A stretch of 64,000 nucleotides of DNA, from contig JANTQA010000018.1 of NCBI GenBank assembly GCA_027625915.1, forward strand, positions 224,501 through 288,500. The letters run 5' to 3'. Shown here in pieces: positions 33,923 through 45,486 of this stretch (positions are counted from its first letter, which is position 1; the number at the start of each line of letters is the position of its first letter). The translations under genes were made by a program, and so were the position numbers. The notes below the pieces were generated by a model. The model saw only the letters and a list, made by a program, of their open reading frames with translations, did no database searches and was not told the DNA's origin. This stretch comes from Anaeramoeba flamelloides (taxonomy: Eukaryota > Metamonada > Anaeramoebidae).

Positions 33923-34135
33923 TGATCTTTTATTTATTTATCAAAATTAAATAATTATTAAAAAACAAAAAGTAATTTATGACAACTAAAAAATTTAAAA
34001 AGAAATTAAATTTTCAAAAAGAAACAATAAAAATAATCTTATAAACTCTAACTCAACGACATTTATAACAACACACTAAACCACTTTAAGTATTAGTTTA
34101 TTTTTATTTTTATTTTTGATATATTTCAAAGATGA
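33120..34135. repeat. Dispersed repeat X, copy 2 (interrupted)
   Basis: Aligns with 23605-24112. It is broken by a 197-bp MITE at 33339-33535 and by the inverted-repeat arm at about 33645-33935, so its original length was about 0.5 kb. A TA run lies at 33889-33915. Confidence 0.45.
33339..33535. mobile_element. Tc1/mariner-type palindromic MITE (family M1)
   Basis: Starts after TA with CAGCCAGTTCCACTTTTAAG and ends GTGGAACTAACTGC. The internal CTCAAATTAAG / CTTTAATTTGAG pairs. Inserted in repeat X. Confidence 0.7.
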
Positions 34136-34471
34136 GAGATTTTATTACATAATTAAGATATACTGAAAATATAAAATGAGAGAATAACTTAATTTGACAA
34201 AAAAAAAAGTCTTTATTATAATGATCAATTCATTAAAGATAAGTAACCCACCCAAACATCAGACTCTTAACAAAAACAACAAATCATTTCCAACCGTAGG
34301 AAACTGAATCCAAACTTTTAATTCAGACTTATTTAATAAAATTAAAAAAATAAGTTAGACAACAATACTACTTTCATTAACCATGGTGTGTTAATAATAA
34401 AGTTTATTTACAATATAATCAACATCACTGAACTTCCAATTCTTAAACTATTGTATTTATAGTTGTTTGTA

Positions 34472-34662
34472 CAATCAATTCCACTTTTAAGAAACAAACT
34501 TACAACAAAATTTAAGGTCAAAAAAAATCTCAAATTAAAGCACAAAATTTAAATTCTAATAAAATAATTTCAGTGAAAAAAAAAAAATTCTAAAAAATGT
34601 GTCTTAATTTAGTCTGTTCAAAAATTTTGTTTAAAAGTTGTGTCTTAAAAAACCAACTGGTT
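34472..34662. mobile_element. MITE family M1, diverged copy
   Basis: Left end TA-CAATCAATTCCACTTTTAA, with the inner CTCAAATTAAAGCACAAAAT conserved. The right end has decayed to AAACCAACTGG. Confidence 0.55.
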
Positions 34663-34744
34663 GGAATTTTTTACTTTTTTTAGTTTTTTTTTTTTTTCAA
34701 TATTTTTAGAAAACTAAATTGAGTTTAAAATACTTCTAATCACT

Positions 34745-35075
34745 GTAACTGAAGGGAGTAGCTACACCATAAGAAATGATAAAAATTCAAGAGAGATGAG
34801 ATAAGAACATTTTATTTTAGTTATGTGTGATCGTAGATTCTCTAAAAATTTTATTTAAAAAAATTATTTGCAATTTTATTTTTTAGTAATGATAAACAAT
34901 AAAAAAAAAGAGAATATTTGATAAAATAGTTTTTTTTTATTTTTTTATCAAAATAAACTTAATTCCAAAAATTTGGGAACGGTTTAAACAATCGAAAGAA
35001 TATTAATACCATACTTTACATTCAATTTGGAACAAATTTTGATTTATCAAACTAAACTATCTTTCATAATAATTG
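34745..35075 (-). repeat. Dispersed repeat R2, copy 2 (inverted)
   Basis: Starts GAAGGGAGTAGCTACACCAT and is the reverse complement of 24545-24870 throughout. Confidence 0.6.
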
Positions 35076-36834
35076 GCCCATTAAAAATCAAATTTTAAAT
35101 AAAAATATTTTTAATAATTGAAGTTATATATTATAATATAAAAATTTAGATTTTAATATTCAATACTATACTCAAGAGATATTTATTTTTTGTCTAAAAA
35201 TAATAGAAAGAAAAATAAAAAAAACGGTTAAAAACAATTGGGCCATTTATTTTGAAAGAAGCATTACATGAAAAATAGAAAATTTAAAAAAGTAAAAAAA
35301 CCATTTATCGATTCTCCTTCCATTTTAATAACTAAATCTAATCTCTTTTTCATATTTGAAACCAAATTTTTCATTAATTAATCTGTTAGTTATTCAAATT
35401 TTTCATTTTCATTTTCCATTTTAACAAAACACTGTTGGAAAAATAAAAAAGAGAAAAAATGATTTATTTGCAAACTTTACATTGTGAGAGGAAAAACTTC
35501 AAAACGATACAAAAAAATTCATTATTTAATGTAAGGTGGGCAATTTATTCTGAAATTTAGTTTATTTCATTTTTTTTATTTTTTGTTTTTTGTTTTCATT
35601 TGGATTTTTCCAATAACTAAATCTTTTTCGTTAGATCTGGGATTTTTTATCGATGGTTGATAGAACGTTACTGTTGAGTTTCAAAAATTGAAAAATCCAC
35701 ATACAGTTGGTCCATGGTATTTTGTCATTTGATCGATCAACAATTATTGGTGTAATTTTGTAACAAATCTACCAATACATTTTTTGTTCAACCTCTTTTC
35801 CTTATTTTGGATACACTTTTTTTGATTTTTTTCTTTTATATTGTTTTCTTTTATTTGGATGAAAATGATTATTTATAAAAATATTAATACTTTGTTACTT
35901 AAATGTGGTTTTATATTATGTTTGGAAAAATATAATAAATTGAATTTTTGTTTTCCTCTTTTTGATTTTAGATTTGTCCAAATTTTTGGAATGGGGTTTA
36001 GTTTTTTTTTTTTGGGAGAAGATAATTGTAGATTCTTAGAATAAAACTTATAACTATTTTGTCGTTTAAAATTTGATAGAATATAATCATATTCACTTCT
36101 CCAATTCCACCAAATCCGACTATTTAAAATCCTAACAAGTAATGATTTGGGATAATTATTATTCTTTTTGGAATCCTTCGAGCTATTTAAGCCCTATCCA
36201 TGTTTCCTTTTGTGATTCTCCAGATTGTAATGTTGCTGTTCATTTTAAACAAAATCCATTTATCCCAAATGCCCTGATAAAAAAATATTTCTAATTGCTT
36301 TTTGTTGTCAGGATTTAAAAAATTCAAAAATGATGAAAAAATAATAAATTAAAAAATTAAATGCCACATTTGAAGGTTGAGATAAGGATAAAAGAGAAGT
36401 CATTCAACATTTGAAACACTATTTTAAGCAATTCAACTCAACATTCTATTGTAGTAATTTCTATGAGACCATGAAAAAAAATTTAAAAAATCTAATAAAC
36501 GAAGTACTTTAAATCATTAAAAACAATGAGTTATAACCAAAGTAAAAAATGTTATAATCTGATCCTAATCAAAATTATAAAAAAGTGAAAATTTTTCCTT
36601 TACCGTTTCTACTCCCTTAAGTTAATTTTAATTATTTCCAAATAGATTCTGTTTTCTAATTAGATTTGAACTGGCTCAAATTAGTTGCGAAACAATAAAC
36701 AGATTGAAAAGAAAAATGTTTTATCAAAAGTTTATGAAAATTTGCTGAGATTTACAAACAGCGAAAAACGGGAAAATTAAATTAACAAAAAAATTCGAAT
36801 ATCATCTGCTTCTTTATTCCTCTGTTGGGTGTTG
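35076..36834. other. Intergenic sequence
   Basis: Mostly AT-rich and featureless. It holds one 50-codon ATG frame (36142-36294, listed separately) and an end-like word ACTCCCTTAAG at 36612 resembling repeat R2 ends. No repeat copy could be aligned to that word. Confidence 0.4.
36142..36294 (+). CDS. Possible 50-aa ORF of unknown function
   Basis: An ATG-initiated frame with unusually balanced composition (WNPSSYLSPIHVSFCDSPDC, then VAVHFKQNPFIPNALI) ending at TAA. Codon use looks coding-like compared with surrounding DNA. It could be an exon, a relic, or chance. Family not recognised. Confidence 0.25.
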   Translation: MIWDNYYSFWNPSSYLSPIHVSFCDSPDCNVAVHFKQNPFIPNALIKKYF

Positions 36835-37613
36835 TTAATTGTTCTTTTGGAATTCTTTTTCGTCTTGTAAATCTGCAGATACCTTTTCGTTGAGATTCGA
36901 GTGATTTTCGAATATTTGATCATAATTCTCAATTAAAAAACTAGTAACTTTATTGCTTTTATTTGATGTTTGCAAAATTATATTTGGATCTTTAGTGTTT
37001 GGACGGAAAAAGTTTATTCCAAAAACAACTCCAAAATTATCAACAGTCATCATATTTAACTTGGATCTTGTAGAGACAAAACCTATTGATTTAATTTTTG
37101 TTTTTGAAAGATTGTTGAATTAGTCATAAAACAAAACAAAAAAATATTAAATTCAAGACAAGAAAGAACAAAAGACGTATAACCAAGAAAAGGATACAAA
37201 TTATGGTTACTTAAGTGTTTGATAATTCTTTGTAAAATTAGTTTTCTTGTTGAAGGTAACCTATTATGGATTAAATTATAGAGATGCTCGATTTTCTTTT
37301 CTTTGCTGCGAAGATTAAGTGCCTCAATAAATGAATCATATAAGGCGATTGTAGTTAGACATTCTGGTAACTCCCTGAGATAGTATTTTAATAATGTAGA
37401 AAGTGTGTTAACATCGTTAATACCTTTTGCAACATTTTTTTCCCCTTTATTATATCGCTCCATCGTTTGTTTGATAACACCTAGGTTTCCCCCAATACGA
37501 AAGATGCCTAAACTTTCCTCTGCATGAAGTTTCTCAAGTTGAGTTATAATGTCTAGAACAACTTCAGGTACTTTTCCATTTTCAATTATTTGTACCCCAA
37601 AAACTTTATTCAT
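36835..37613 (-). CDS. Minimal RhoGAP-domain protein, two exons, 225 aa
   Basis: Exon 1 is 37613-37184 and exon 2 is 37082-36835. The 101-nt intron (GTTATACG...CAATAG) splits a Gly codon and restores NLYPFLGFVSTRSKLNMM. RhoGAP hallmarks are the arginine finger in SLGIFRIGG (Arg39), LSTLLKYYLRELPECL and MTVDNFGVVFGINFFRP. RhoGAPs accelerate GTP hydrolysis by Rho-family GTPases and so switch off actin signalling. The protein is little more than the domain, with a polar tail (KEFQKNN). Exon 1 reads on past the donor for about 33 codons, so an unspliced transcript would give a truncated domain. Confidence 0.9.
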
Positions 37614-38199
37614 TCAAATTTAATTCAAAAATATTTCAGAATAAGAATTTTTAAAAAAAAAATGGGAAAAATTTATTTATTTGAGTTTTGCTCAGAAATT
37701 GATGATACTTTTTAAATTCCATGACACTTTGTTTTTGAAATTGTTCCAAATTGAGAAAATGCGAAAAATTTGTGTTTTATTTTCAATTTCCTTTTTCGAA
37801 TATCGATCTAATTACTAGACATAAATTATAACATACTTTTGACGTAACTCAATTATGTAAAAAAAAATATGGAAAAGGAAATGCAAATTAAATTCCCATA
37901 TAGAATTCAAAGACCAGTAAAACGAATAAAATCCAATAACTTTTAATTTTGCCTTTGATAAAAAAAAGAGAAATAGGGAAAAAAAGTTCAGAATGTGTGT
38001 AAATTGGGAACAATAATTGAAATTGTTAATAAAAAATAAGATCAATTAATAATCGAAAAAATAAATAAATAAAGGCAAAACGAAGGATTTCAAGACAATA
38101 ATATTTCTTTTAATACTATATTTTGGCCAACTTTTTTACTTAAATATTCTTTATTATTAAAAATTTGGTGTAAAAAAATCAACTACTGTTATTTTTAAA
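37614..38199. other. Intergenic sequence upstream of the RhoGAP gene
   Basis: A/T-rich, with no recognised repeat. The 5' flank and promoter of the RhoGAP gene should be here, but no motif is identifiable. Confidence 0.4.
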
Positions 38200-38967
38200 T
38201 TAAGGGAATAGCGTCTCACAAATGAGAAGCCTAGGATCAAAGTATGTTGTTATTAGATCTAACCACATTTGTGTAAAAATGGTTCAAATGTCTCTAAAAA
38301 ATCGATTAGTCAAGTAGTAATATTTGTTGATCTGATCAATTAAAAATGATTTATGTATCAGTAAAAAAACCCAGCAATTTCAGAATAAAATCTTCATTTC
38401 GCTCGAAATTTAAAGGTTGAATTATCAATATTCAGACTACAAAGTCACAAAATATCATTCTTAAATTTGTGGCCAAATGTAGATTAAAAGCTAAAACAAT
38501 CAATTTTTTTTAAAAAAAATGAAATAATTAACGAATAAAATTTTTTGTCATATTATTTCTGAAATCATGCAAATATATTGATGCCACAAGTATTTTTATC
38601 AAAAGCAAACAAAACTACTCAGTCTTTGTACTTTTATGTTGATGATTATTGAGTTAATCTTTGAAATTCAAAAATTTAAATATTAAAATAGTTACTTTTG
38701 GAAGTTCTAAATATAATTTATTAAATACCAGAATACAATGATTTTGGGTTTCTATTTTTTTAGATTTGGAAAAGGAATTAAAAAAATTCTTTTCAAAATG
38801 AATTTTTTTAATTGTGATTATTAGTAAAAAATGATATAATTTATTGTGCAATAAGCTTTATAATAGATTTTTTAGAGATATTCGAGCCATGATGCACTAA
38901 TATCATTTACACCCAATTACAACATACTTTGATTATAGAGAAATCTATGGTGAAGTTAATCCCTTAA
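38200..38967. mobile_element. TTAA-flanked TIR element, copy 2, 760 bp, complete
   Basis: The element body (38204-38963) is flanked by TTAA on both sides. The ends GGGAATAGCGTCTCAC... and ...GTGAAGTTAATCCC form inverted repeats of about 110 bp with ATCAAAGTATGTTGT / ACAACATACTTTGAT inside. TTAA target duplication is the hallmark of piggyBac-type transposases. There is no coding capacity, so it is a non-autonomous element mobilised in trans. Confidence 0.7.
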
Positions 38968-39469
38968 TAATTGAATATTTTTATTTCAATTTCCAAAATG
39001 AAAATTAATTATTACTGCTACAATCTTTAACAGAGAAAAAAAATATTTTCTTAGAGTTAAGTAAGGAAGTTTAATTAATAGCCTAAAAATATCATTTCTA
39101 AACAATATTGTAAAGATCTTTGGATATTCTTTAAAATTATATACTAGAAAAATATTTTGGTATGTGAACTAAAAATTTTCATTTTTAAATTGGAAAATAA
39201 TAGTATTTTTGAGATCTTCAAAAACACTTGAACAATTTCAATATGAAAGTAGATTTCAATTTTTTTTGTTGGTTTGATTGAAAATAATATAATGGATTAT
39301 AATTTGGAGTTTATTGGTTTAATATATAAATTGGTTTTACTATTTGTTTTTAGGTTCTATTAATATTGTTTGAATTTTAAATAGGAAAAAATTTCGCTTA
39401 GTTTTCAATTTCCTTTTTCCTAAAGAGATCGTATTACTAGACTCAAATTACAACTTGGTTCTTTGATAA
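38968..39469. other. Intergenic sequence before the LINE
   Basis: No gene or repeat was recognised. A 5' extension of the LINE is possible. Confidence 0.35.
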
Positions 39470-40261
39470 ATCGATTTAAAAAAGAAAAATATCCGAAATG
39501 ATGTGAATTTTTTTGATCCTTTTGTTAGACAATGAATTGTCAGAGTTCTAAAAGAATTCTTTGGATATTTCTACAAATATTATCCCTTTAATTATGATTA
39601 AGGTGGGTTAGGTATTATTTCAAAAGATTCCAAAGAATCATTTTTGAAAAACAATTATTGTTTTTTATTTTTTTTTTGTATTTATTTCTTTTTAATACCC
39701 CACTTACCAAAAATCTTTGATGAAGAGATGTATTGAATTATGGGGAAATTATTAAATTTAAAGGGGTTGTTAGTACTTAAAAAGTAATAACTGAATTAAA
39801 TCAAAAATTAATAGGATAAATATCTTCTTAAGGGTATTTCTAAAAACTTGGTTAGTGATGTTTTGGGGAATCTAAAACATAAAAACAAAAAAACACTTTC
39901 TTGGAAAAATAATTAATTTTTGAATAAATAAAAATTATTAAAAAATTTATTTATCAATATTATAATTTTAAAACAATAATTTTAGGGGATTTTAACGTTA
40001 AAAATTGTGAGATTAAAAGAAAAATTCAACATAAAAAATTTAAAATTATTAAAAATTCTTCAAATAGTAGATCAAATAATATTGAACTTATCTTAATTAA
40101 AATAATAAAAGTACTCTAAAAAATCAAGAGCGATATAAAACACTCTATAGTACCATGAATTGACCATTAATAAAATCCATGTTAAGATAGATTGTGATAT
40201 TAAAAAACAATATAAAATTACAAATAATAACATTTATCATTAAGAATTGAAAATTATTTTA

Positions 40262-40458
40262 TAGTCTGTTTCAAATTTAAAACACAAACTTTCAACAATA
40301 TTTAAAGCGCACAAAAAAATCTCGAATAAAGTTACAAAATTTGGAATTTTTTTTATTACAAATTATTTTACCCAAATCTGAATTTTATACTTTATTTTGG
40401 GATTTTTATCGTTCATTAATTTTCGTTGAAGTATGTGCCATAAATGTGGAACTGACTG
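40262..40458. mobile_element. MITE family M1, inserted in the LINE
   Basis: Flanked by TA on both sides (40260-40261 and 40459-40460). Ends TAGTCTGTTTC and GTGGAACTGACTG; 197 bp; palindromic. Confidence 0.7.
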
Positions 40459-41164
40459 TACTACTTTTATTTCACATTTTTTTTTAGTAAAAATCATTCC
40501 ACTAACAAATCATTTCCAAATGTTTACAGATGATTTAATTTTCATTATAAAAGGAAATAAAAATTCTTTAAATAAAAAATTTAATTCTATATCGGAAATT
40601 ATTATCCAATTTGGATTATCAACTAATAAAGATAAATCAATTTTTAGGCAAAAGATTTTAAAAAAAGTAAATATTTGTGTATCTCTTTAGATAAAATCTC
40701 AATATAGTTTATAATTTAAAAAATATCAAAAGAAACTTTTAATAAATCTAAACAATTATATAATAACAATTCTCTTAAAAATGGTTTAAAAATTAAATTA
40801 TTTATATCTTTTAATAAAAAGACGATTAACAACTGGATTATAATTTTTTAATGATGAAATAAAGAAAATATAAATTATTTAAATTCTTGGATTAATTCAT
40901 CTATCTTGGAACTATGTAAAATAAACAGAAATACACTAGTTCTGATTTACAAAACAGAATTTAAAATTAAAAATACTGTAATTTTAGTTAATAAAAAAAA
41001 TTCAAATTCAAAAAAAAATTAAGTTATTTATCTCTACCTTATTTAGAAAAATTAATAAAATTTATTCGACGAACAAATAATAAAATCAATTGGAATTCAA
41101 AAGATTTAATCAAATGGAAAAAATAAATTTATAAATATAAATATAATGAATTTTTGAATTCCAA

Positions 41165-41645
41165 GATCTGGAAATGTTGTAAACTTTTCCAGAATTTCCA
41201 AGAATATAAAAAAATCAAAAATTTTCTTGTTATTTCTGGAATATAAAAAAAAAAAAATCACCTAAGGTTTTCTTGAGTTTTTGGTTTATTTGTAAAATCT
41301 ATAGATTTTAGTTAGGTTTTTTTGAGGTTTCTATTTATTTTTGAAGTGTTCTAGGTTTTTTTTTGAGGTTTTCTATTTAATTTATAAAGTTTATTGATTT
41401 TCGTTAGGTTTTTTTGAGTTTTCTATTTATTTGTGAAGTGTCCTAGGTTTTTTTTACTTTAGAAATAAACAGAAAATTTATGAAAATTTTCTGTTTATTT
41501 CTAAAGTAAAAAAAACCTTAAGAAAATCAATAGAATATCCATATAAAATAGAAAACTCAAAAAAACCTAGAACACTTTATAAATAAAACAGAAAACCTCA
41601 GGAAATCTGGGAAACTTTACGGCACTCTAAAACACTCCACAAAAA
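41165..41645. repeat. Hairpin cluster inside the LINE (H4)
   Basis: A near-perfect palindrome centred at about 41482 has arms of roughly 31 bp (TTTACTTTAGAAATAAACAG / CTGTTTATTTCTAAAGTAAA) around a 4-nt loop. CCTAGG, TTAGG and GAAAACCTCA words recur. It lies between the LINE words TGGAAATGTTGT and CACTCCACAAAAATATTTC. Confidence 0.65.
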
Positions 41646-42783
41646 TATTTCACAATAATTAAATATCAAAAAACTTTATATAAAATTCAAAAATATTTAA
41701 TTTATCCATCAAATACAACAATTCTAAAATTCAGGATATTTACTAATTGCCTGAAAAGATAATATTATGTAATAAACTCTGTTTTAATAAAAGGGACCCA
41801 ACATTTTTTTTCAAATATCAATTATTTTATATAATTGGCCTTCGAAGAAAAAATAAGAAATAACTAGAATAATAAACATCAAAAAATTGTAATATATATC
41901 TGTCTCATTGAAAAATAATTAATCAATAAATTTTCTTAAAAATTGAAAAACTCAAATTCTAAGGGCTTCATTAAGAAAAACAAGAATGTTCGTTTTGAAC
42001 TTCTACTGGTATTTGAATAATAAATAAGAAACAATTTTCACTTCATTCCCCATACTTTTCTTTTAGAAATTAATCCCCCAAAACAAAGTGTGTTGGTATT
42101 TGAGGTCTCTATTTGAAAAAGGAAAAGAAAATCAAGTGTAAATTTTTCACATTTATTAAACAAATATCAAGATCAAAGATTGAATAAAAATCCAATAGAA
42201 ATCAATATGATTTCTCAACAATCATTTCCACAGTTTCAATGACCTTAGAATAACACATTTTAATCAAGTGAATATTGATCTTGCAATAAAAAAAATTTTA
42301 AAACTGAGTTAGGGTTTGAAAAAAAAATCAATCGAAAAAAAAAACAAATATAAGAAAAAATGATTTCAATTTTGAAAATTTCCTAAATAAAATTTTCTCT
42401 TCTAATATCCAGGCATACACTTTAAACACTTTTATTTCACACATTACAACAGGACCCCTTTGACTGAAAAATAGTTTATTAACAACTCAAATAAATTTTG
42501 TCCTCAATGTTTAAAACATAAACAAAAAGAAATAATAGAAATTATTAATCATTTTTTATGCGTCTGTCCTTCCTCTGAAAACAATACATTAATATTTCAA
42601 TCATAAATTAAAAGATATAAATCTTTATGAATTGATTTTAAATTGTGATAGTTCGAAATTATTTTCCTTAATTAATAATCGTGAAATCGATGATTCCATG
42701 CTTAAATTTCGGAAAGGGAATTTCAGTCATAGGACAACTAGAGTGTAATTTATACTTCTTCAATAATAATAATAATAATAAAT

Positions 42784-43823
42784 AGATTGGCTTAAATAAC
42801 GGGGTTTTTTATTTAAACCCATAACTAAAATTTAACTGGTACAAAAAATATTGGTTGACTGTAGAAATAAAAGAAACAAATCAATGGGATGAAAATATGA
42901 TATAAACAAGAAATAGGATTCTTTAAATGCAATTTAAAAAAGAATTAAGATGGTATTGAAATAATTAATATATAATTTTTTTAACAAAAAATAGTGAAAA
43001 AAATTTCATTTTTAGAATTTGTTAAAAAAATCATTTAATCTCAGAAATTTTCAAAATATGACGAAATTTTTGAAACAAAAGCATTTAATATTATTGATCC
43101 ATTTCGGTTAATCAAAGATCTAACCTCTAAAGTCAATTTTGATCTGAACCAAGAATATGTAAGTGTCTTCTTATCTTCAAATACCCAAGTCTGAAAAAAC
43201 AACACGAGTTAAATTTTAGTAATGGGTTAAAGGTTGGCAACATCGGTTATTTACGCCACCATATTTAATTTTTAATCTTTAGAAACAATACTTTGTATAG
43301 TCCTTTACGAAATTAAAAATTGGGTATTTTTGTTGTGTTCAAGAATTCTTTTTGAACCCTGAAAATTAATTGTAACACAAAAGCGAAAAAATTTTCACTT
43401 ATTTTTTGATAATTTTCTTCAAAGAGTTTTTAAAGAATTGGTTTGTTGTTTGTGTATAGTAATACGATAGCTTCTTTGAAAAAGGAAATTGAAAATAAAG
43501 TAAAAATTTTTTGGGTTCTTAATCCAAATACCTGTAAGCATATTTGCACAATAAAAGTGAAAAAAGAATCAATTCCTTTTTATTATGGTTATATTACAAA
43601 AGAGTTTTACAAAAAGTGCTTTGTTATTCTTGATATCAGTCTAAGTATCAACATAAAAAAAAGAAACATTATTTTTGAAAATGTTCAATAAAATTCGAAA
43701 GGTTTACACCAAGGAATTATAGAATTAAAATGTATGATTTTTATTCAATGATAATCAAATTTGATAAGAGTAAGGTGTAAATCAGTTGAGTATCTGTTGC
43801 CAAATAAAATTGGTATGAAGGTA
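42784..43823. other. Intergenic sequence
   Basis: No recognised repeat. A frame at 43443-43691 lacks an ATG and was not called. Confidence 0.4.
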
Positions 43824-45486
43824 AAAAAAGTATGTCACTTATTTTGTCAAAAATTAAAAATTTAAATTGTCAAAATTTGTAAAGCTGATCAAAACCATCT
43901 GAATTTTTTGAAGATAATAAAAATCTAAATGGTGACTAAAACCTTTTAAGAAATATATTTTCTAACTTAGAATTTTGTGATTTCAATTTCATCAAGAATT
44001 TTCAAAGAAGAATGCATTAAAAAATCAAATTCTTATTTTACTGTCAAATCTAAAACCAGTAAATTTCAGAAACCCTATAATTCCATTTTTATGATCAATT
44101 GTAAATAATAATAAAAAGTTAAAATTTTACTCCCATTTTACAGACAAATAACCCAATTACCCAGCAACTTATAACCGTTCCAATTGGGTTATTGGTTAAA
44201 TATTCTGAATCCATTAATTTTAACTCTTTGGTAAATTCAGAAATCAAAAAAATCCAAAATTTGTAAAATTAATTGAGAACATGACTGAAAATGAAAATCA
44301 ACTTTTGGTTTTAAATTTTGAAATAAAAAACGTTTTTATACTGTTAAAATATTTGAGAGAATTTGAATTTGAGAGAGGTGTTCGATTATTGTAAATTTTC
44401 ATGAAATTATGAAAACCATTTTGTAAAAAAATAAACCCTCAAAGGTTCCCAATAGAAATTTAAAATATTGAAAAAATTATTAAAAGAAAGATATAAAGTA
44501 AATGAAACTCTTATTTCATAAATGCAATAACAAAAAAATTCTTAAAAAGATGATTCCTAATAAATTTAGAATTTATCTAAATGGAAAATCGCAATAAATT
44601 TGATTTTCAATTTTCAGTCATGTTCTCAATTAATTTTACAAATTTTGGATTTTTTTGTTTTCTGAATTTACCAAAGAGTAAAAATTAATGGATTCAGAAT
44701 ATTTAACCCATAACCCAATTGGAACGGTTATAAGTTGCTGGGTAATTGGGTTATTTGTCCGTAAAATGGGAGTATATTTTTGACATTTTACTAATATTTA
44801 CAATTGATCAGAAAAATGGCATTACAGGGTTTCTGAAATTTATGGGTTTTAGATTTGACAGTTAGAACTAAATCGTGTCAAAAATGAAGAAGTATCATTA
44901 TTTTTTATCTTTTGCCATTTTAAAGTCTTACAACAAAAATCGGGATTTCTTGGTTTATTCCTTTGAATTTTATATGGATTCCTTTGAGCTCTTAATCCTT
45001 AATTCTGATATTTAATACTATTTTTAAAAAAATAAATTTTTCAGGTTCGATCAAGATTTACTATCAAAAAGGAAAAATCAAAAATTCAAAAATTTTCCAT
45101 TTTCACTATGTCTATATCTTAACAAGAATGAGATTTTCTCAAATACTCTCAAAATAATTCTGATAAAATACTAAGTGTTATCTCTGAAAGTCGTTAATTT
45201 GCCTGATATGAATTGTCCAAAAAATAGACTTTTTACTCATTTTTACCACTTTTTACAATTCAAAAATCAAGAATTTGAATTTTAAGACATTCTATTGGAA
45301 GAATCTTGATGAAATTGGGAATCACAAAATTCTAAGAAGATGTAAACGAGATTCCCTATTTCTTAAAAGGACTTTATTCACCATTTGGATTTTAATCATC
45401 TAAAAATTCAGGTGGTTTTGATCAGCTTTACAAATTTTGGTAATTTAAATTTTTAATTTTTGACAAAATAAGTGACATACTTTTTT
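43824..45486. mobile_element. Large foldback element, 1.66 kb
   Basis: The outer ends AAAAAAGTATGTCACTTATT and its complement (about 45467-45486) pair. The left arm (about 43824-44305) pairs with the right arm (about 44597-45486), including TAACCCAATTACCCAGCAAC / GTTGCTGGGTAATTGGGTTA. The right arm carries about 385 bp of extra sequence at roughly 44875-45260. The loop is about 290 bp. No coding capacity. Confidence 0.8.

Larger units (their letters stand above)
39470..42783 (+). mobile_element. Non-LTR retrotransposon (LINE) with endonuclease, RT and Zn tail, decayed
   Basis: Plus-strand pieces in order. An apurinic-type endonuclease motif KTIILGDFNVKNCEIK is at about 39980. A decayed SDHNP-like motif is near 40160. 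The RT catalytic box FTDDLIFIIKG is at about 40525, followed by STNKDKS. A Cys/His tail CLKHKQKEIIEIINHFLC is at about 42520 (frame-shifted). The 3' tail AATAATAAT lies at 42762-42783. APE endonuclease plus RT plus a simple-repeat tail points to a Jockey/I-like clade. It carries a MITE (40262-40458) and a hairpin cluster (about 41165-41645). Many frame breaks make it inactive. Confidence 0.65.

Noticed and set aside
24870-34745. R2 copies as the two ends of one 10-kb transposon
   Set aside because: The ends face the wrong way for a single element spanning the interval, and host genes lie between them.
35841-36044. 67-codon Phe-rich frame
   Set aside because: Composition matches AT-rich noise.
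43443-43691. 82-codon frame
   Set aside because: Begins at TTG with no internal ATG and no recognised domain.
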